Source: Planctomycetota bacterium (GTDB lineage: Bacteria; Planctomycetota; UBA1135; GCA-002686595). From it: 64,000 nucleotides of DNA. Under the pieces are notes generated by a model. The model was not told where the DNA came from, searched no databases, and saw only the letters and a program-made list of their open reading frames with translations. Shown here piece after piece: positions 1 to 9,063 of the stretch (within the stretch, counting starts at the first letter, position 1; each line of letters begins with the position of its first letter). The stretch spans positions 1-64,000 of the forward strand of contig PKCK01000063.1 of assembly GCA_002862085.1 (NCBI GenBank). The letters are read 5' to 3'. The position numbers and the translations under genes were made by a program.

Positions 1-1
1 C

Positions 2-1597
2 CTCGCCGGCAGGCGGCACCTCGAGTGGTTCTTGTTGGAACACCACGTGCCGCGGCTGGGCGGTGGATCGGTCGCTCCACACCTCGAGGACGGCTTCCGC
101 GCGGCGGCGCTCGAGCGCGCCGAGGCCGCGGAGGATCCCGAGCTGGCGGAGCTCCTCGGGCTCGCTTTCGACGCGCTGCTGCGCTCCCACGCAGGGATCT
201 TCGAGGTGGAGGAGGTGCGCCCCGAGGCGGGCGTCTGGCTCCGGGACGTGACCGGCTTCGGGAGCTTCGCGGCGGCCTCCCCGGCGCTCGCGGCCGAGCT
301 CGGTGGCGGGGAGCTCCTCGTCGGGCGGCTCTACCCGGCCGGGGAGGGCGTGCACGCCCCGTCGCCCGCTGCTGCGATCGTTCGCTTGCCCGAGCTGGTC
401 GAGGCGCTCCAGCGAGATCTCGAGAGGATCCGTGAGGGGCAGGGGGCGAAGGTCCTCCGGGTCAGCCAGGGGGAGCTCGAGGCGATGTTCTTCGGGGCCG
501 GAGGTGGAGAGGTCCGGGTCCCCGACGGAACCTCTGGTGAGGACCTCGTCCGCGGCTCGGCGGATCCCGTCGGCGATGCGAATCAGCTCCTGCTCGACGC
601 GGGATTCGAGGCCGAGCGAGCGCGTGTGGCCCTGGAGCGGCTCGGGCGCGAGCCGCGCGATCCGGAGCGCCTCGTCCACGGCGCCGGCGACGCGCTCGGA
701 CGGATCATGGAGGAGGTCGCGTTCGACACGGGAATCGATCTGGATCGAGCACGAAAGGCCCTGATGGGGGCCTGGGAGCTCGTGTCGGCGGCCTCGTCCG
801 CCCCGGCTCCGCCGGCGAAGGGTCAGGGCGAGCTCGATGAGGACGCGGCGCGCGTCGCCGCGGTGGACGCCTTCGCCGCGGGGCGGCTCCGTGGAGAGGA
901 TCCGGCCGCGCTCGTGCAGAGCCTGCAGCGCGAGCTGGGCGTGGGCGGGGAGGACGAGGAGTCCGACCGGCCGGCGCCCGACTTCCCCGGAGTCGTGGGG
1001 GCGATGATCGAGGAGATGCGCTGGGAGCTCGGTGCAACGCGGCCGGACTTCGACGTGGAGCAGCTGGAGCCGCTGAACCATCTGGCGACCTTCGCCGAGC
1101 CGATCGGCGTCTTCGAGGAGCTGACCGGGGACGATCTCCTTCGCTTCGCGACGTTCTGGCTGCAGGAGAAGCGCGCGCTCTCCAGCGACGACGAGGCGCA
1201 CAGGCTCGTCGGCGGACTCCGTGAGTTCTGCGAGTGGTCACTCGACGCGCACGAGGTGGACCTCGGGTCCACCGTGATGGACGCGCTCGATGGGCTGGAG
1301 GTCTCGCTGGCGCGATCGCGACGGGCGAACCAGATCCTGGGGCCTTCGTCCATGGACGAGGACGATCCGGGAGAGGTCTACGCGGTCGAGGCGCTGGATG
1401 AGCGGTCCGCCGACTTCTTCGAGGACTCGAGGGATCGGCTTCGCGCCCCTGGAGGGGAGGCGATCACGGTGATCCTCCCTGACCCGCTGCGGGCGGAGAT
1501 TCGAGTTGGCGACCGTCTGAGGGCGAGGATCGCGATCACAGGGCACGCGGACGTGCGCTGCTGCTACCCACCGGAGCAGGACGCCCTCGGGAGCTGA
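2..1597 (+). CDS. Hypothetical protein, 5' end outside window
   Basis: The reading frame is open to the left edge of the window and ends at TGA 1595-1597, leaving 531 visible residues. The first visible residues include the segment HLEWFLLEHH. The protein is acidic, rich in Ala, Glu and Leu, and appears mostly alpha-helical and cytosolic; no signal peptide or membrane segment is visible in the part present. The last 50 residues look like a small beta-rich unit. A TTG at 32 could act as a start, but the coding character continues upstream of it, so I treat the gene as truncated by the window edge. It ends 3 bp from the stop of the convergent GyrI-like gene. I do not recognise the family and assign no function. 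Confidence 0.75.
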   Translation, partial: LAGRRHLEWFLLEHHVPRLGGGSVAPHLEDGFRAAALERAEAAEDPELAELLGLAFDALLRSHAGIFEVEEVRPEAGVWLRDVTGFGSFAAASPALAAELGGGELLVGRLYPAGEGVHAPSPAAAIVRLPELVEALQRDLERIREGQGAKVLRVSQGELEAMFFGAGGGEVRVPDGTSGEDLVRGSADPVGDANQLLLDAGFEAERARVALERLGREPRDPERLVHGAGDALGRIMEEVAFDTGIDLDRARKALMGAWELVSAASSAPAPPAKGQGELDEDAARVAAVDAFAAGRLRGEDPAALVQSLQRELGVGGEDEESDRPAPDFPGVVGAMIEEMRWELGATRPDFDVEQLEPLNHLATFAEPIGVFEELTGDDLLRFATFWLQEKRALSSDDEAHRLVGGLREFCEWSLDAHEVDLGSTVMDALDGLEVSLARSRRANQILGPSSMDEDDPGEVYAVEALDERSADFFEDSRDRLRAPGGEAITVILPDPLRAEIRVGDRLRARIAITGHADVRCCYPPEQDALGS

Positions 1598-1600
1598 GCG

Positions 1601-2272
1601 TCATCGCTGCGCCACGGCGGCGGGCATCTGGATCTCACAGAGGTAGTCGCCGTTGCTGGCAGCCGTCGACGGCGGGACGATGTAGCGGGCCAGGATCGGC
1701 CCGTCGAGCGTCCAGTTGAGCTTGCTCATCCAATCGCTCAGCCTGGGATAGGCGCGCGGGACGTCCGGGTAGGGGCCCGAGACGTAGGCGTAGGCGACGC
1801 TCACGGGCGGGAGGACGTCGTAGTCCAGCGGCGTCCGCGGCGATCGGACCCCCGCGATCGGGACGCAGGCCCGGGAGTACAGGCGGTCCCGCGCCGTGGT
1901 GGCCGGGTCGCTGTAGTAGAGACAGAATGGCGCACCAGTGGGCTCGATGCCCTGGACGCGCATCTCGCGAAGGAGCGCCGGGATGTGCGCCCCGGTGTCG
2001 GCGTAGCTGCCGTAGTGCTCGAGGAAGACGTAGCCCTCCTCGAGGCGGACCCGCCAGGAGGCGTGGAACGTGTCGAATGGCGGGTGTGACACCGGGAGGT
2101 CGATCTGGTAGCGCAGACCGGGCTGGACCAGCGCCTGCGCCTGGGTCTCCGCGTCGGCCCCGCCGGCGCATCCGGGGGTGAGGAGCGCGCTGGCCGCGAG
2201 CGCGAGGCCGCTGAGCGCAGCCGTGATCGCGCGTCCGGAGAGACCCGTCCCGCTCAGTTCGTCCTGCTTCAT
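1601..2272 (-). CDS. GyrI-like effector-binding lipoprotein
   Basis: This is a 223-residue protein starting at the ATG at 2272. That start is preferred over the longer frame from 2374 because it places a hydrophobic stretch and a lipobox (TPGC) near the N-terminus, as in an exported lipoprotein. The mature part resembles the GyrI-like/AraC-effector-binding fold: two repeats, each with an aromatic-Gly-x-Tyr segment (EHYGSYADTG, then AYVSGPYPD), a middle CLYYSDP segment and a final YLCEIQMP strand. Family members bind small molecules; a lipid-anchored form is probably an envelope ligand binder or SOUL-like protein. No DNA-binding domain is fused. The fold call rests on pattern recognition; the ligand is unknown. 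Confidence 0.7.
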   Translation of the reverse strand: MKQDELSGTGLSGRAITAALSGLALAASALLTPGCAGGADAETQAQALVQPGLRYQIDLPVSHPPFDTFHASWRVRLEEGYVFLEHYGSYADTGAHIPALLREMRVQGIEPTGAPFCLYYSDPATTARDRLYSRACVPIAGVRSPRTPLDYDVLPPVSVAYAYVSGPYPDVPRAYPRLSDWMSKLNWTLDGPILARYIVPPSTAASNGDYLCEIQMPAAVAQR

Positions 2273-2556
2273 GGTGACGGCATCGGCAGGCCCGGCCTCG
2301 AACTGGCCGGTGAAGTGAAGACTGCCTCGTGGCGAGGGCGAGTTGGGCGGAGCCGAAGTGACGCAGGATTCCACTGTGGGGAGTGGGTGAGCGGCTCTGG
2401 GGCCTCGCTCGCAGGGATCCAGTACTTCGGATAATGTACGTTATGATGCGCTTGCAACGCGGCGCACGGTGGCGCTGGGGCGCTTCGGGGAGCTTCAGCG
2501 CTACCCCCCAGCGCGATGAGCCCGGCGCTGGAGCAGGCCCCTCCGAGGTCCCGCCC
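2273..2556. other. Intergenic region upstream of the GyrI-like gene
   Basis: This gap lies between two minus-strand genes. It holds an AT-rich patch around 2425-2450, unusual for this sequence, with an imperfect 14-bp palindrome at 2431-2444 centred on GTAC (ATAATGTACGTTAT). On the minus strand a TTGCAA hexamer lies 15-17 bp from weak -10-like hexamers in the same patch, so this may be the promoter and operator of the lipoprotein gene. A hairpin at 2508-2531 lies near the stop of the phosphorylase gene. No convincing small gene is visible. Confidence 0.45.
2508..2531 (-). terminator. Hairpin after the phosphorylase gene
   Basis: Two perfect 7-base arms (CCAGCGC and GCGCTGG) are separated by 10 bases, 25 bp beyond the stop codon of the phosphorylase gene on the minus strand. 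There is no clear U-run after it, so the terminator role is only suggested by position and stem strength. Confidence 0.4.
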
Positions 2557-5500
2557 TCAGGTCCAGGCCTCGATCACCTTCACCCGTCCGGTGCGCCTGA
2601 AGATCTCCCGGCTGAGGCGCTCGTCCAGCTCGGATCCTTCGACCTCGTGCACCGCGCCGGACGCGAGCGAGAGCCGGAGCCGGGGCGCGTCGCTCCGGCG
2701 GAGCAGGACCGGGACGCAGCAGTAGGTGAACACGGCGGTGCCCGCGGGCACGGTCATGGACCGTGGGGCGCCCGCGGCGTCGAAGTAGCGGAACTCGGTC
2801 GGCTCCTCGACCGGATCCACGAAGCGGCTCAGGTCTCCGCGGAATCCGAGCCGGGACTCCGCCACGTGGACGCCGCATTCGCCCAGGCGGCCGAGGACGT
2901 CCTCCTTGACCTGGCCGGTCAGCCCTGGTTGCCGGGCGCCGCCTCGAGCCGGAGTGTGTGAGTACGGATCGGACGGGAACGCGCCGTACTCGTCGGGGCT
3001 CTTGTGGGTCCCGAGGCCGGCACGGAGCTCTCCGTACAGCTCGATCAGCTGTTCGCGGTGCTCGTCGGTTGCGCTCCAGACCGCGTTCTGCGCCGCCAGG
3101 ATCAGCTTCGAGATCATGTGCCAGTAGATGCACCCCAGGCCCTCGTAGCCGAAGAACGTCATCGAGCGCCCGGGGAAGGCTTCATGGTCGAAGACCTCCT
3201 CGTAGACGGCGTGAAGCTCGCGATGGACCTCGGTGGGGACCCCCGAGGCCTCGAGCGCACGCTGGAGGTCGTCGCGGTGGTGGAGGTCCGAATGGAATCG
3301 GACGCTGCCGTCCACCGCGCGAACCAGCACCCCTCCCCCACCGCGCGCCAGCAGCGCCTTCATCGCGGGTGACGCCGCGACGGTCTGCGCGCCGATGGCG
3401 CCGCGCCCGAGGAAGGCTCCGACGTCGCGATCGGGATAGAGCAGGTAGCTGCGCTCGTCCGCGCGGTAGAGATCGCTCGCGCGAAGAGCGTGCAGGAGGG
3501 CGATGGTCCGCTCGGAGTCCAGCAGGCCCGCCGCGAGAACAGCCACCTGGCCCTCGAGCATCAGGGCCAGTCGCCGGATGGCGATTCCACCCTCGGTGCG
3601 CTGCATGAGGTTGTAGGAGTGGTACAGCCCGTCGGGCCGGACGTTGGACGCCAGGGTCGCTCCGGTCCAGCGCCGCGCCGCCTGGAGCAGCTCGACGATG
3701 GCCGGGGAAGGCACCTCCCTGCAGGCCTCCGCACCGCGTCCCGCGTAGACCGCCCTGCGGTGGCGTTCACCGGCGCGACCGAGGCGCTCGGTCAGCTCGA
3801 GCCTGCCAGCCGGGTCGAGATCGTCGTCCGGCGGCGTCGCGACGAGGATCGCGCGCAGGCTCTCGATGAGCTCGGCCACGGGCGCCGTCATCTGCAGAGC
3901 GCCCTGCTCGCCGGAGAAGATGCGCGTCCACGCCTCCAGGGCCGAGTGCAGGTACGCGGTCGTCACCACGGAGAGCCCGAGCCCCGCGATCGCGTTGTTC
4001 GCGTCGTTCCACTCCGGGCGCTGCGTGTTCATCCAGACGCCACCGCCCGGGACGAGGTTGGTCAGCTTGACCAGCAGCGGCGTGAGCAGCTTCTCGGCGA
4101 GGTTCGCGGTGACGAGCCCCCCATCGGGACCGTGCAGGAGTCGGCCCTCGTTGCCCTTCGAGCTGACGCGTTCATCGATCTTCGCGGCGAGAGCGTCATC
4201 GAAGCGCACGGTCGAGTGCGGGTCGGCCAGGATCCCCTCGAAGTCGTCGATCCTGTAGGGCACGTCGACGAAGACGTAGCCCGGCTCCTTCAGGCGCGCG
4301 CCGAGACCTCCGGGAGTGAAGCGCTCGACCATCTCCACGAGCCGCAACAGATACACCACCTGGTGATCCCCCCAGTAGCCGATGAACGCCCAGGGATCGT
4401 CCGGGTCGTCGACCTCCCAATCGACGCCGTGCATGTCGATGCGGTAGGGGTTGTAGCCGTCGGCGGTCGAGGCGTTGAGGAAGCGGCTCACGCAGGCGTC
4501 CGCGAAGCCCGGGAACGAGAGCGTCAGGGCCTCCCAGTTCTGGAAGATGTCGCGCCAGTTCCCCTCGTAGTGCAGCGGCCGCGCTCCGGACGGTTCGCGG
4601 GCCGGGATCGTGAAGGAGTTCCACGGCCGGCTCGGGTCGCCGTGGCGCCGGCCGAAGGTGAGCGGCAGGTACTCACGCGCGAGGCGCAGGAGGCCCTCGG
4701 ACGACCGGCCGCCGATCGCTGCGAGGAGAGCGTCCCGGTCGAGCTCTCCCTGAAGTTCGCCCAGCAGCTCGCTCTCCGCCGCCGCGATGGCCGGAGCCAC
4801 CCTGGACACATGACGGGAGAATCCATCTGCATCGAAGCGGCCGCCGTTCAGGAGGACGCCGCCACGCATGATGTTGAACAGCGTGTTCGCGTAGTGGCGC
4901 GCGTCCTCCCTCTGGTTCCCCGTGCGCTGCAGGCCGTCAGCGCTGGCGACGAGATGGATCAGCGCCTCCCGGCAACGAGCCTGATCCTTCGCGATGGACT
5001 CCTCGAGCGCTCCGGGGTCGCGAAGCGCTTCCATGAGCTCCACGACGGCGGCGCCGTCCTGTTCGACGTCGGCGGCCATGAGCCATTGCTCGCGAGCGCC
5101 TCCCGCGAGCTGGAACCTGCTGCCGCGGAGATAGGCACAGCGCCCACCCCTGACGATGGGCTCGGCCTCGACCTGCCCGTCGGTCTCGAACGCGCCGATC
5201 TGCGCGGCCGACAGCAGCGTCGGACCGTCGAGGCCGATGCAGAAGACGGTCGTGGCTCGCAGGCTCTCGTTGGGCCGCGGTTGATCGATCGGGATCGAGC
5301 TGAGGCGGAACAGACCGAGGCCGCCCTCGGGCGCCATCTCGGCCAGTCGATACGCATCGAGCAGCGTGCTGAGCGCGGTCTGCATGGACCGGTCGGCGTC
5401 CGCCGGCATGATTCCGAGGAGGCCGTCGAGGACCTCGACGTCCGCGAGCTCGCCCTCGTTGACCAGCTCGACGCGGCGAATCCATCCGAAGCGCTGAGAC

Positions 5501-5910
5501 GCCTCCCACGACGCGCGGAACGTGAGGCCCAGGTCGAGGTTCCTCTCCTCGAACATGACGGCCTCGCAGTGCGTCGTCTTCATCAGCCTGCGCTCGAGGC
5601 GGAAGCTCTCGCGTCCACGTGGATCGAGCGGCCGCCAGAGGGTGGTGCTCTCGCCGCGCGTGACCCTGACGGCCGTGTACGGCCCCATCACGCCGGCGGC
5701 GTCGTGGAGCCGGTCGTCGGTCTGGTACGGGAAGAGGGAGCTCGCCGGCGATCGACGCCCGGCGGCTGGCGCGCCCAGGCTCGAGAGGAACATCCACGCG
5801 TCGGTCGACGAGACCACCGCCAGGAGGAACGGCGTGAGCCGGTCGTGATCCTGGATCGAGGCGTACTCGCGTCCCTTCCAGTCGAGTGGCGCGCCAGGGG
5901 CCGTGCTCAT
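2557..5910 (-). CDS. GH94-clan-like phosphorylase, probable beta-1,3-glucan phosphorylase (GH149/GH161 type)
   Basis: This 1117-residue protein has no signal peptide, so it is predicted to be cytosolic. The start at ATG 5910 is preferred because the next upstream ATG (5961) would overlap the GH16 gene by 35 bp. The layout fits inverting glycoside phosphorylases: an N-terminal beta-sandwich (about 30-300), helical linker, and an (alpha/alpha)6 barrel. Barrel landmarks are HYEGNWRDIFQNWEA, the following DMHGVDWEVDD region, and RPEWNDANNA with Asp near residue 636, the place of the general acid in GH94/GH149/GH161 enzymes. The length and the neighbours (GH16, GH17, sugar porter) favour a beta-1,3-oligoglucan phosphorylase releasing glucose-1-phosphate from imported laminari-oligosaccharides. 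The family number and substrate are inference; a cellobiose-type or other beta-glucan phosphorylase remains possible. Confidence 0.7.
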   Translation of the reverse strand: MSTAPGAPLDWKGREYASIQDHDRLTPFLLAVVSSTDAWMFLSSLGAPAAGRRSPASSLFPYQTDDRLHDAAGVMGPYTAVRVTRGESTTLWRPLDPRGRESFRLERRLMKTTHCEAVMFEERNLDLGLTFRASWEASQRFGWIRRVELVNEGELADVEVLDGLLGIMPADADRSMQTALSTLLDAYRLAEMAPEGGLGLFRLSSIPIDQPRPNESLRATTVFCIGLDGPTLLSAAQIGAFETDGQVEAEPIVRGGRCAYLRGSRFQLAGGAREQWLMAADVEQDGAAVVELMEALRDPGALEESIAKDQARCREALIHLVASADGLQRTGNQREDARHYANTLFNIMRGGVLLNGGRFDADGFSRHVSRVAPAIAAAESELLGELQGELDRDALLAAIGGRSSEGLLRLAREYLPLTFGRRHGDPSRPWNSFTIPAREPSGARPLHYEGNWRDIFQNWEALTLSFPGFADACVSRFLNASTADGYNPYRIDMHGVDWEVDDPDDPWAFIGYWGDHQVVYLLRLVEMVERFTPGGLGARLKEPGYVFVDVPYRIDDFEGILADPHSTVRFDDALAAKIDERVSSKGNEGRLLHGPDGGLVTANLAEKLLTPLLVKLTNLVPGGGVWMNTQRPEWNDANNAIAGLGLSVVTTAYLHSALEAWTRIFSGEQGALQMTAPVAELIESLRAILVATPPDDDLDPAGRLELTERLGRAGERHRRAVYAGRGAEACREVPSPAIVELLQAARRWTGATLASNVRPDGLYHSYNLMQRTEGGIAIRRLALMLEGQVAVLAAGLLDSERTIALLHALRASDLYRADERSYLLYPDRDVGAFLGRGAIGAQTVAASPAMKALLARGGGGVLVRAVDGSVRFHSDLHHRDDLQRALEASGVPTEVHRELHAVYEEVFDHEAFPGRSMTFFGYEGLGCIYWHMISKLILAAQNAVWSATDEHREQLIELYGELRAGLGTHKSPDEYGAFPSDPYSHTPARGGARQPGLTGQVKEDVLGRLGECGVHVAESRLGFRGDLSRFVDPVEEPTEFRYFDAAGAPRSMTVPAGTAVFTYCCVPVLLRRSDAPRLRLSLASGAVHEVEGSELDERLSREIFRRTGRVKVIEAWT

Positions 5911-5926
5911 GGATCCGGCCGAAGGG

Positions 5927-7180
5927 TCAGCGTCGGCCGAAGACGCGGACGTAGTCGACATGGAGCTGTTGCGCTTCGATCCTGGGGTCGATCTCGCCGC
6001 CCATCCCTCCGCCCATCGCGAGGTTGAGGATGATGTTCTGGGGCTCGTCGAACGGCCATTCGAGCTTGTCCGCGCGCTTGTCGTAGGTGTAGTAGTGCTC
6101 GCCGTCGACGAACATCTTCACGGCCTCGGGGGTCCACTCCATCGCATAGACGTGGAAGTCGGCGCCCATTCCCTTCACCGGGATCGTGCTGGAGATGTGG
6201 TTGCCTTGCTTGAAGTAGTAGGCACGCGTGTGGCACGAGCCGTGGTTGATCCCGTCGCCGGTCTCGTCGTCGATCTCGCGCCCCACGGCCTCGAAGATGT
6301 CGACCTCGCCGCAGTAGGGCCACGACAGCTCGTCCCGGTAGGCGTCGCCCAGGAGCCAGCCGGCGCCCCACGTCCCGTCGGCGACGGGCGCCTTGGCGCG
6401 GATCTCGAGCCGGCCGTACTGGAAGCTCACCTTCCCACGGGTCGTCAGCCGCGCCGACGTCCAGGGGGCCCCCAGCTCGTCCTTGCGCGCCTCGATGACG
6501 AGGCTCCCGCTCTCGCAGCGGGCGTTCTCCAGGCGTCCCTCGGTGTAGAGCTGCGGCTCGCGGTTCCCCCAGCCCCAGTCACCGATGTCCGACGTCCACT
6601 TGGACTCGTCGATCGCGCCGTCCTCGTCGAACTCGTCGCTCCAGACGAGGGTCCACTCGGTGCCATCGGTCCGCTGGACGAGCGTCGTCGGCGTGAGCTG
6701 GTGAGGCCGGATGAGCTCGAAGCGCAGCTCCGACAGCTCGACCCGCCCGCCGGTGTGATGGACACGCATGCGGTGTTCGCCAACGTTCAGCGGAGATCCG
6801 CTCCGCGACGTCTCGACGGAACGAGGTGTCGGCTTCAGGGCGATCGGCCCCGTGATGTCGTAGGTGCGGCCGTCCGGATTCCCGACGTAGTCCTCGATCC
6901 AGACGGTCACCGCCTCGGCGCCCAGCGCGCGCACGTCGAGCGAGCTCTCGTAACGTCCCGCGACCGGCACCTGGACGCGGAACTCGAACCAGCCGTCGGG
7001 GGCGGTGGAGCGCAGGGCCTTTCCGTCGCCCGCAGGCTGAGCGGTCGAGCTGGTGGCGACCGCGGAGGAAGCGGCGATGCGGACGTTGACCTCATCGCCG
7101 TCGCCCGCTGCCCAGGCGAAGCCGATCAGGCCAGCGAGGAGCAGGGAGCCTCCGAGACTGGATTTGAGTGGCGTCATCAT
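5927..7180 (-). CDS. Secreted GH16 endo-beta-1,3-glucanase (laminarinase-like)
   Basis: This 417-residue protein starts at ATG 7180, which shares ATGA with the TGA of the transporter gene; the longer frame from 7432 runs through the transporter gene and is rejected. It has an N-terminal signal sequence (about 1-25), a beta-rich region at about 30-160 that looks like a carbohydrate-binding or beta-sandwich module, then a GH16 domain at about 175-417. The catalytic signature GEVDIFE is present, with Glu292 as expected nucleophile, Asp294 as helper and Glu297 as acid/base. The extra residue between the two Glu is typical of laminarinase-type GH16. It should cut beta-1,3-glucan outside the cytoplasm; laminarin is the likely but unproven substrate. 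Confidence 0.88.
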   Translation of the reverse strand: MMTPLKSSLGGSLLLAGLIGFAWAAGDGDEVNVRIAASSAVATSSTAQPAGDGKALRSTAPDGWFEFRVQVPVAGRYESSLDVRALGAEAVTVWIEDYVGNPDGRTYDITGPIALKPTPRSVETSRSGSPLNVGEHRMRVHHTGGRVELSELRFELIRPHQLTPTTLVQRTDGTEWTLVWSDEFDEDGAIDESKWTSDIGDWGWGNREPQLYTEGRLENARCESGSLVIEARKDELGAPWTSARLTTRGKVSFQYGRLEIRAKAPVADGTWGAGWLLGDAYRDELSWPYCGEVDIFEAVGREIDDETGDGINHGSCHTRAYYFKQGNHISSTIPVKGMGADFHVYAMEWTPEAVKMFVDGEHYYTYDKRADKLEWPFDEPQNIILNLAMGGGMGGEIDPRIEAQQLHVDYVRVFGRR

Positions 7181-8946
7181 TCGATTATCAGCTCCCGCTC
7201 GAGCTCTTCGAGCGACCGCCCCTTGGTCTCCGGCACCATCTTCCACGTGAAGAGGAAGGCACCCACTGCGAACAGCCCGAAGATCATGAACGTGGTGTCG
7301 GGCCCGAGGTCTGACAGGCTCCTCGGGAAGAGCTGAACGACCGTGAAGCTCACGGCGGAGTTGAACAGCCCTGCGACGGAGATCCCTGCACCTCGAAGGT
7401 GCATCGGGAAGACCTCGGAGAGCATCGCCCACATCACAGGTCCGAGGGAGACCGCGAAGGACGCGATGAAGAGCATGATCGCGATCAGGACCAGGGGTCC
7501 GTTGATCACGAGGGCCTTCTTCGAGACCTCTCCGCTTCCCTCGTCGAACTTCTTGCGGTCCGCGTCGTCCATCTCCGCGTAGCCGGCGGCGGTCTTGATC
7601 GCATCCATGAACGAGCCCCGGTCGGTGTGCGTCACCCCGACAGCCCCCTCGAGGCGCGCAAGGCCCTCGTTGCTGGCCATCTCGGCCAACGCATCACCTG
7701 ACAGCGTGTAGGTGGCCGTGTCCGTCTCGTCGCTCGCTGCGAGCTCGACGATGGCCTCCTTGTTCTCGTAGAACGCCTCCAGCTCGACGCCCGCGACCCC
7801 GCGCTTCGCGGCCTGCCCATCGAGGGCCGCGATGAACGCCTCCTCGGTCTCGAACGTCGTCCCTTCCAGGGGCGTGAGCAAGGCGGCTTGCCTGTCGGTG
7901 CGGGACTGCTCGATGATCAGCGGCGTCAGCTCGTAGGTGGCGGACCGGAAGGCGAACGCGGTCGTCAGCAGCGCGATCGCCATTCCCGCGCTACCAACGA
8001 GGAGGAGCGGCCGTCGGCCGGCGCGGTCGATCAGGCGCAGGGCGACGAGGGTGAAGACCAGGTTGGTCAAGCCGATCAGGATCCCCTGCATCAACGCCGA
8101 TTCGGTGGCGGCGCCGGCCTTCCCGAAGATCGTCGCTGCGTAGTAGAAGATCGCGTTGATCCCGGTGATCTGCTGGAAGAACGCGAGGGCGAGCGCGAGC
8201 GTGAGGATGCGTCGCATGCGGGAGGAGAAGAGCTCCCCGACGTTTCCACGGGCGGCCCTGTGGTTCTCCTCGGCGCCTCCCATGAAGCCGGCGATGTCAG
8301 TGGCGTCACCGCCCAGCCTGGAGATGGCCTGCTCCGCTTCGCCGCGGCGTCCTGTCGAGAGCAGCCAGCGGGGGCTGCAAGGCACCGTGAAGAGCAGGAC
8401 GAAGTAGAGGAAGGCCGGCACCGCCTCGACGCCGAGCATCCAGCGCCATGCCACGGTTGCGTCGAAGCCGTCGTTGATGAAGTAGTTGCTGAAGAACGCC
8501 GCGGAGATCCCGATGACGATGTTCAGCTGGTTGAACGAGACCAGGCGGCCGCGGCTCGCGGGAGGAGCGATCTCGGCGATGTAGATCGGCGCGATGAGAA
8601 TGGCCGCCCCGACCCCGAGGCCGCCGATCACCCTCGCGATGACCAGCGTCGAGAAGCTCGTGGCGAGCCCGGACCAGGCCGCCGACACCGTGAACAGCAG
8701 TGCGGTCACGATGAGGATGGCGCGACGGCCGAAGCGGTTGGCCAGCGGCCCGGCCAGCGCGTTGCCGATCATCGCGCCCAGGATGAGGCAGCTCGCGGTG
8801 AAGCCCACCTGATCCGAGTTCAGCGTGAAGGCCTTCTGCACGGGATCCATGACACCGGACACGACGGCGCTGTCGAACCCGAGGAGGAAGCCGCCGAGGG
8901 CGACGACGAGCGACGATCGGACGGTGGACCGGGGGCTCTGACTCAT
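7177..8946 (-). CDS. Sugar porter (MFS) with large extracytoplasmic insertion
   Basis: This 589-residue, 12-helix transporter belongs to the sugar porter family (TC 2.A.1.1). Signatures present are RFGRR after helix 2, RxxxGxGVG near 105-113, PxYIAEIAP at 120-128, QQITGIN in helix 7 (about 258-264), the DRAGRRP repeat near 307-313, and PETKGRSLEELE at the C-terminus. Family members usually have 450-500 residues. The extra length is a polar, acidic stretch of about 140 residues (roughly 335-478) between helices 9 and 10, on the outer side of the membrane. The gene precedes GH16 with a 4-bp overlap, so it most likely imports glucose or beta-glucan oligosaccharides, probably with protons. Its substrate cannot be read from sequence. 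Confidence 0.9.
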   Translation of the reverse strand: MSQSPRSTVRSSLVVALGGFLLGFDSAVVSGVMDPVQKAFTLNSDQVGFTASCLILGAMIGNALAGPLANRFGRRAILIVTALLFTVSAAWSGLATSFSTLVIARVIGGLGVGAAILIAPIYIAEIAPPASRGRLVSFNQLNIVIGISAAFFSNYFINDGFDATVAWRWMLGVEAVPAFLYFVLLFTVPCSPRWLLSTGRRGEAEQAISRLGGDATDIAGFMGGAEENHRAARGNVGELFSSRMRRILTLALALAFFQQITGINAIFYYAATIFGKAGAATESALMQGILIGLTNLVFTLVALRLIDRAGRRPLLLVGSAGMAIALLTTAFAFRSATYELTPLIIEQSRTDRQAALLTPLEGTTFETEEAFIAALDGQAAKRGVAGVELEAFYENKEAIVELAASDETDTATYTLSGDALAEMASNEGLARLEGAVGVTHTDRGSFMDAIKTAAGYAEMDDADRKKFDEGSGEVSKKALVINGPLVLIAIMLFIASFAVSLGPVMWAMLSEVFPMHLRGAGISVAGLFNSAVSFTVVQLFPRSLSDLGPDTTFMIFGLFAVGAFLFTWKMVPETKGRSLEELERELIIE

Positions 8947-9063
8947 GGAGGGGGCGGCTCGAGGCCGTTCTCGGACGGGGTCGTCCGGACGTGTGAGGCG
9001 GCTCGATCGCGCCGTCGGGAAGGGTCGAGGGGCGCGGTCCGCACGCGGCCACGCCCCCTCACA

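Noticed and set aside
3490-6027. 845-residue open frame opposite the phosphorylase gene
   Set aside because: Antisense shadow of a gene with clear enzyme signatures; no recognisable motifs.
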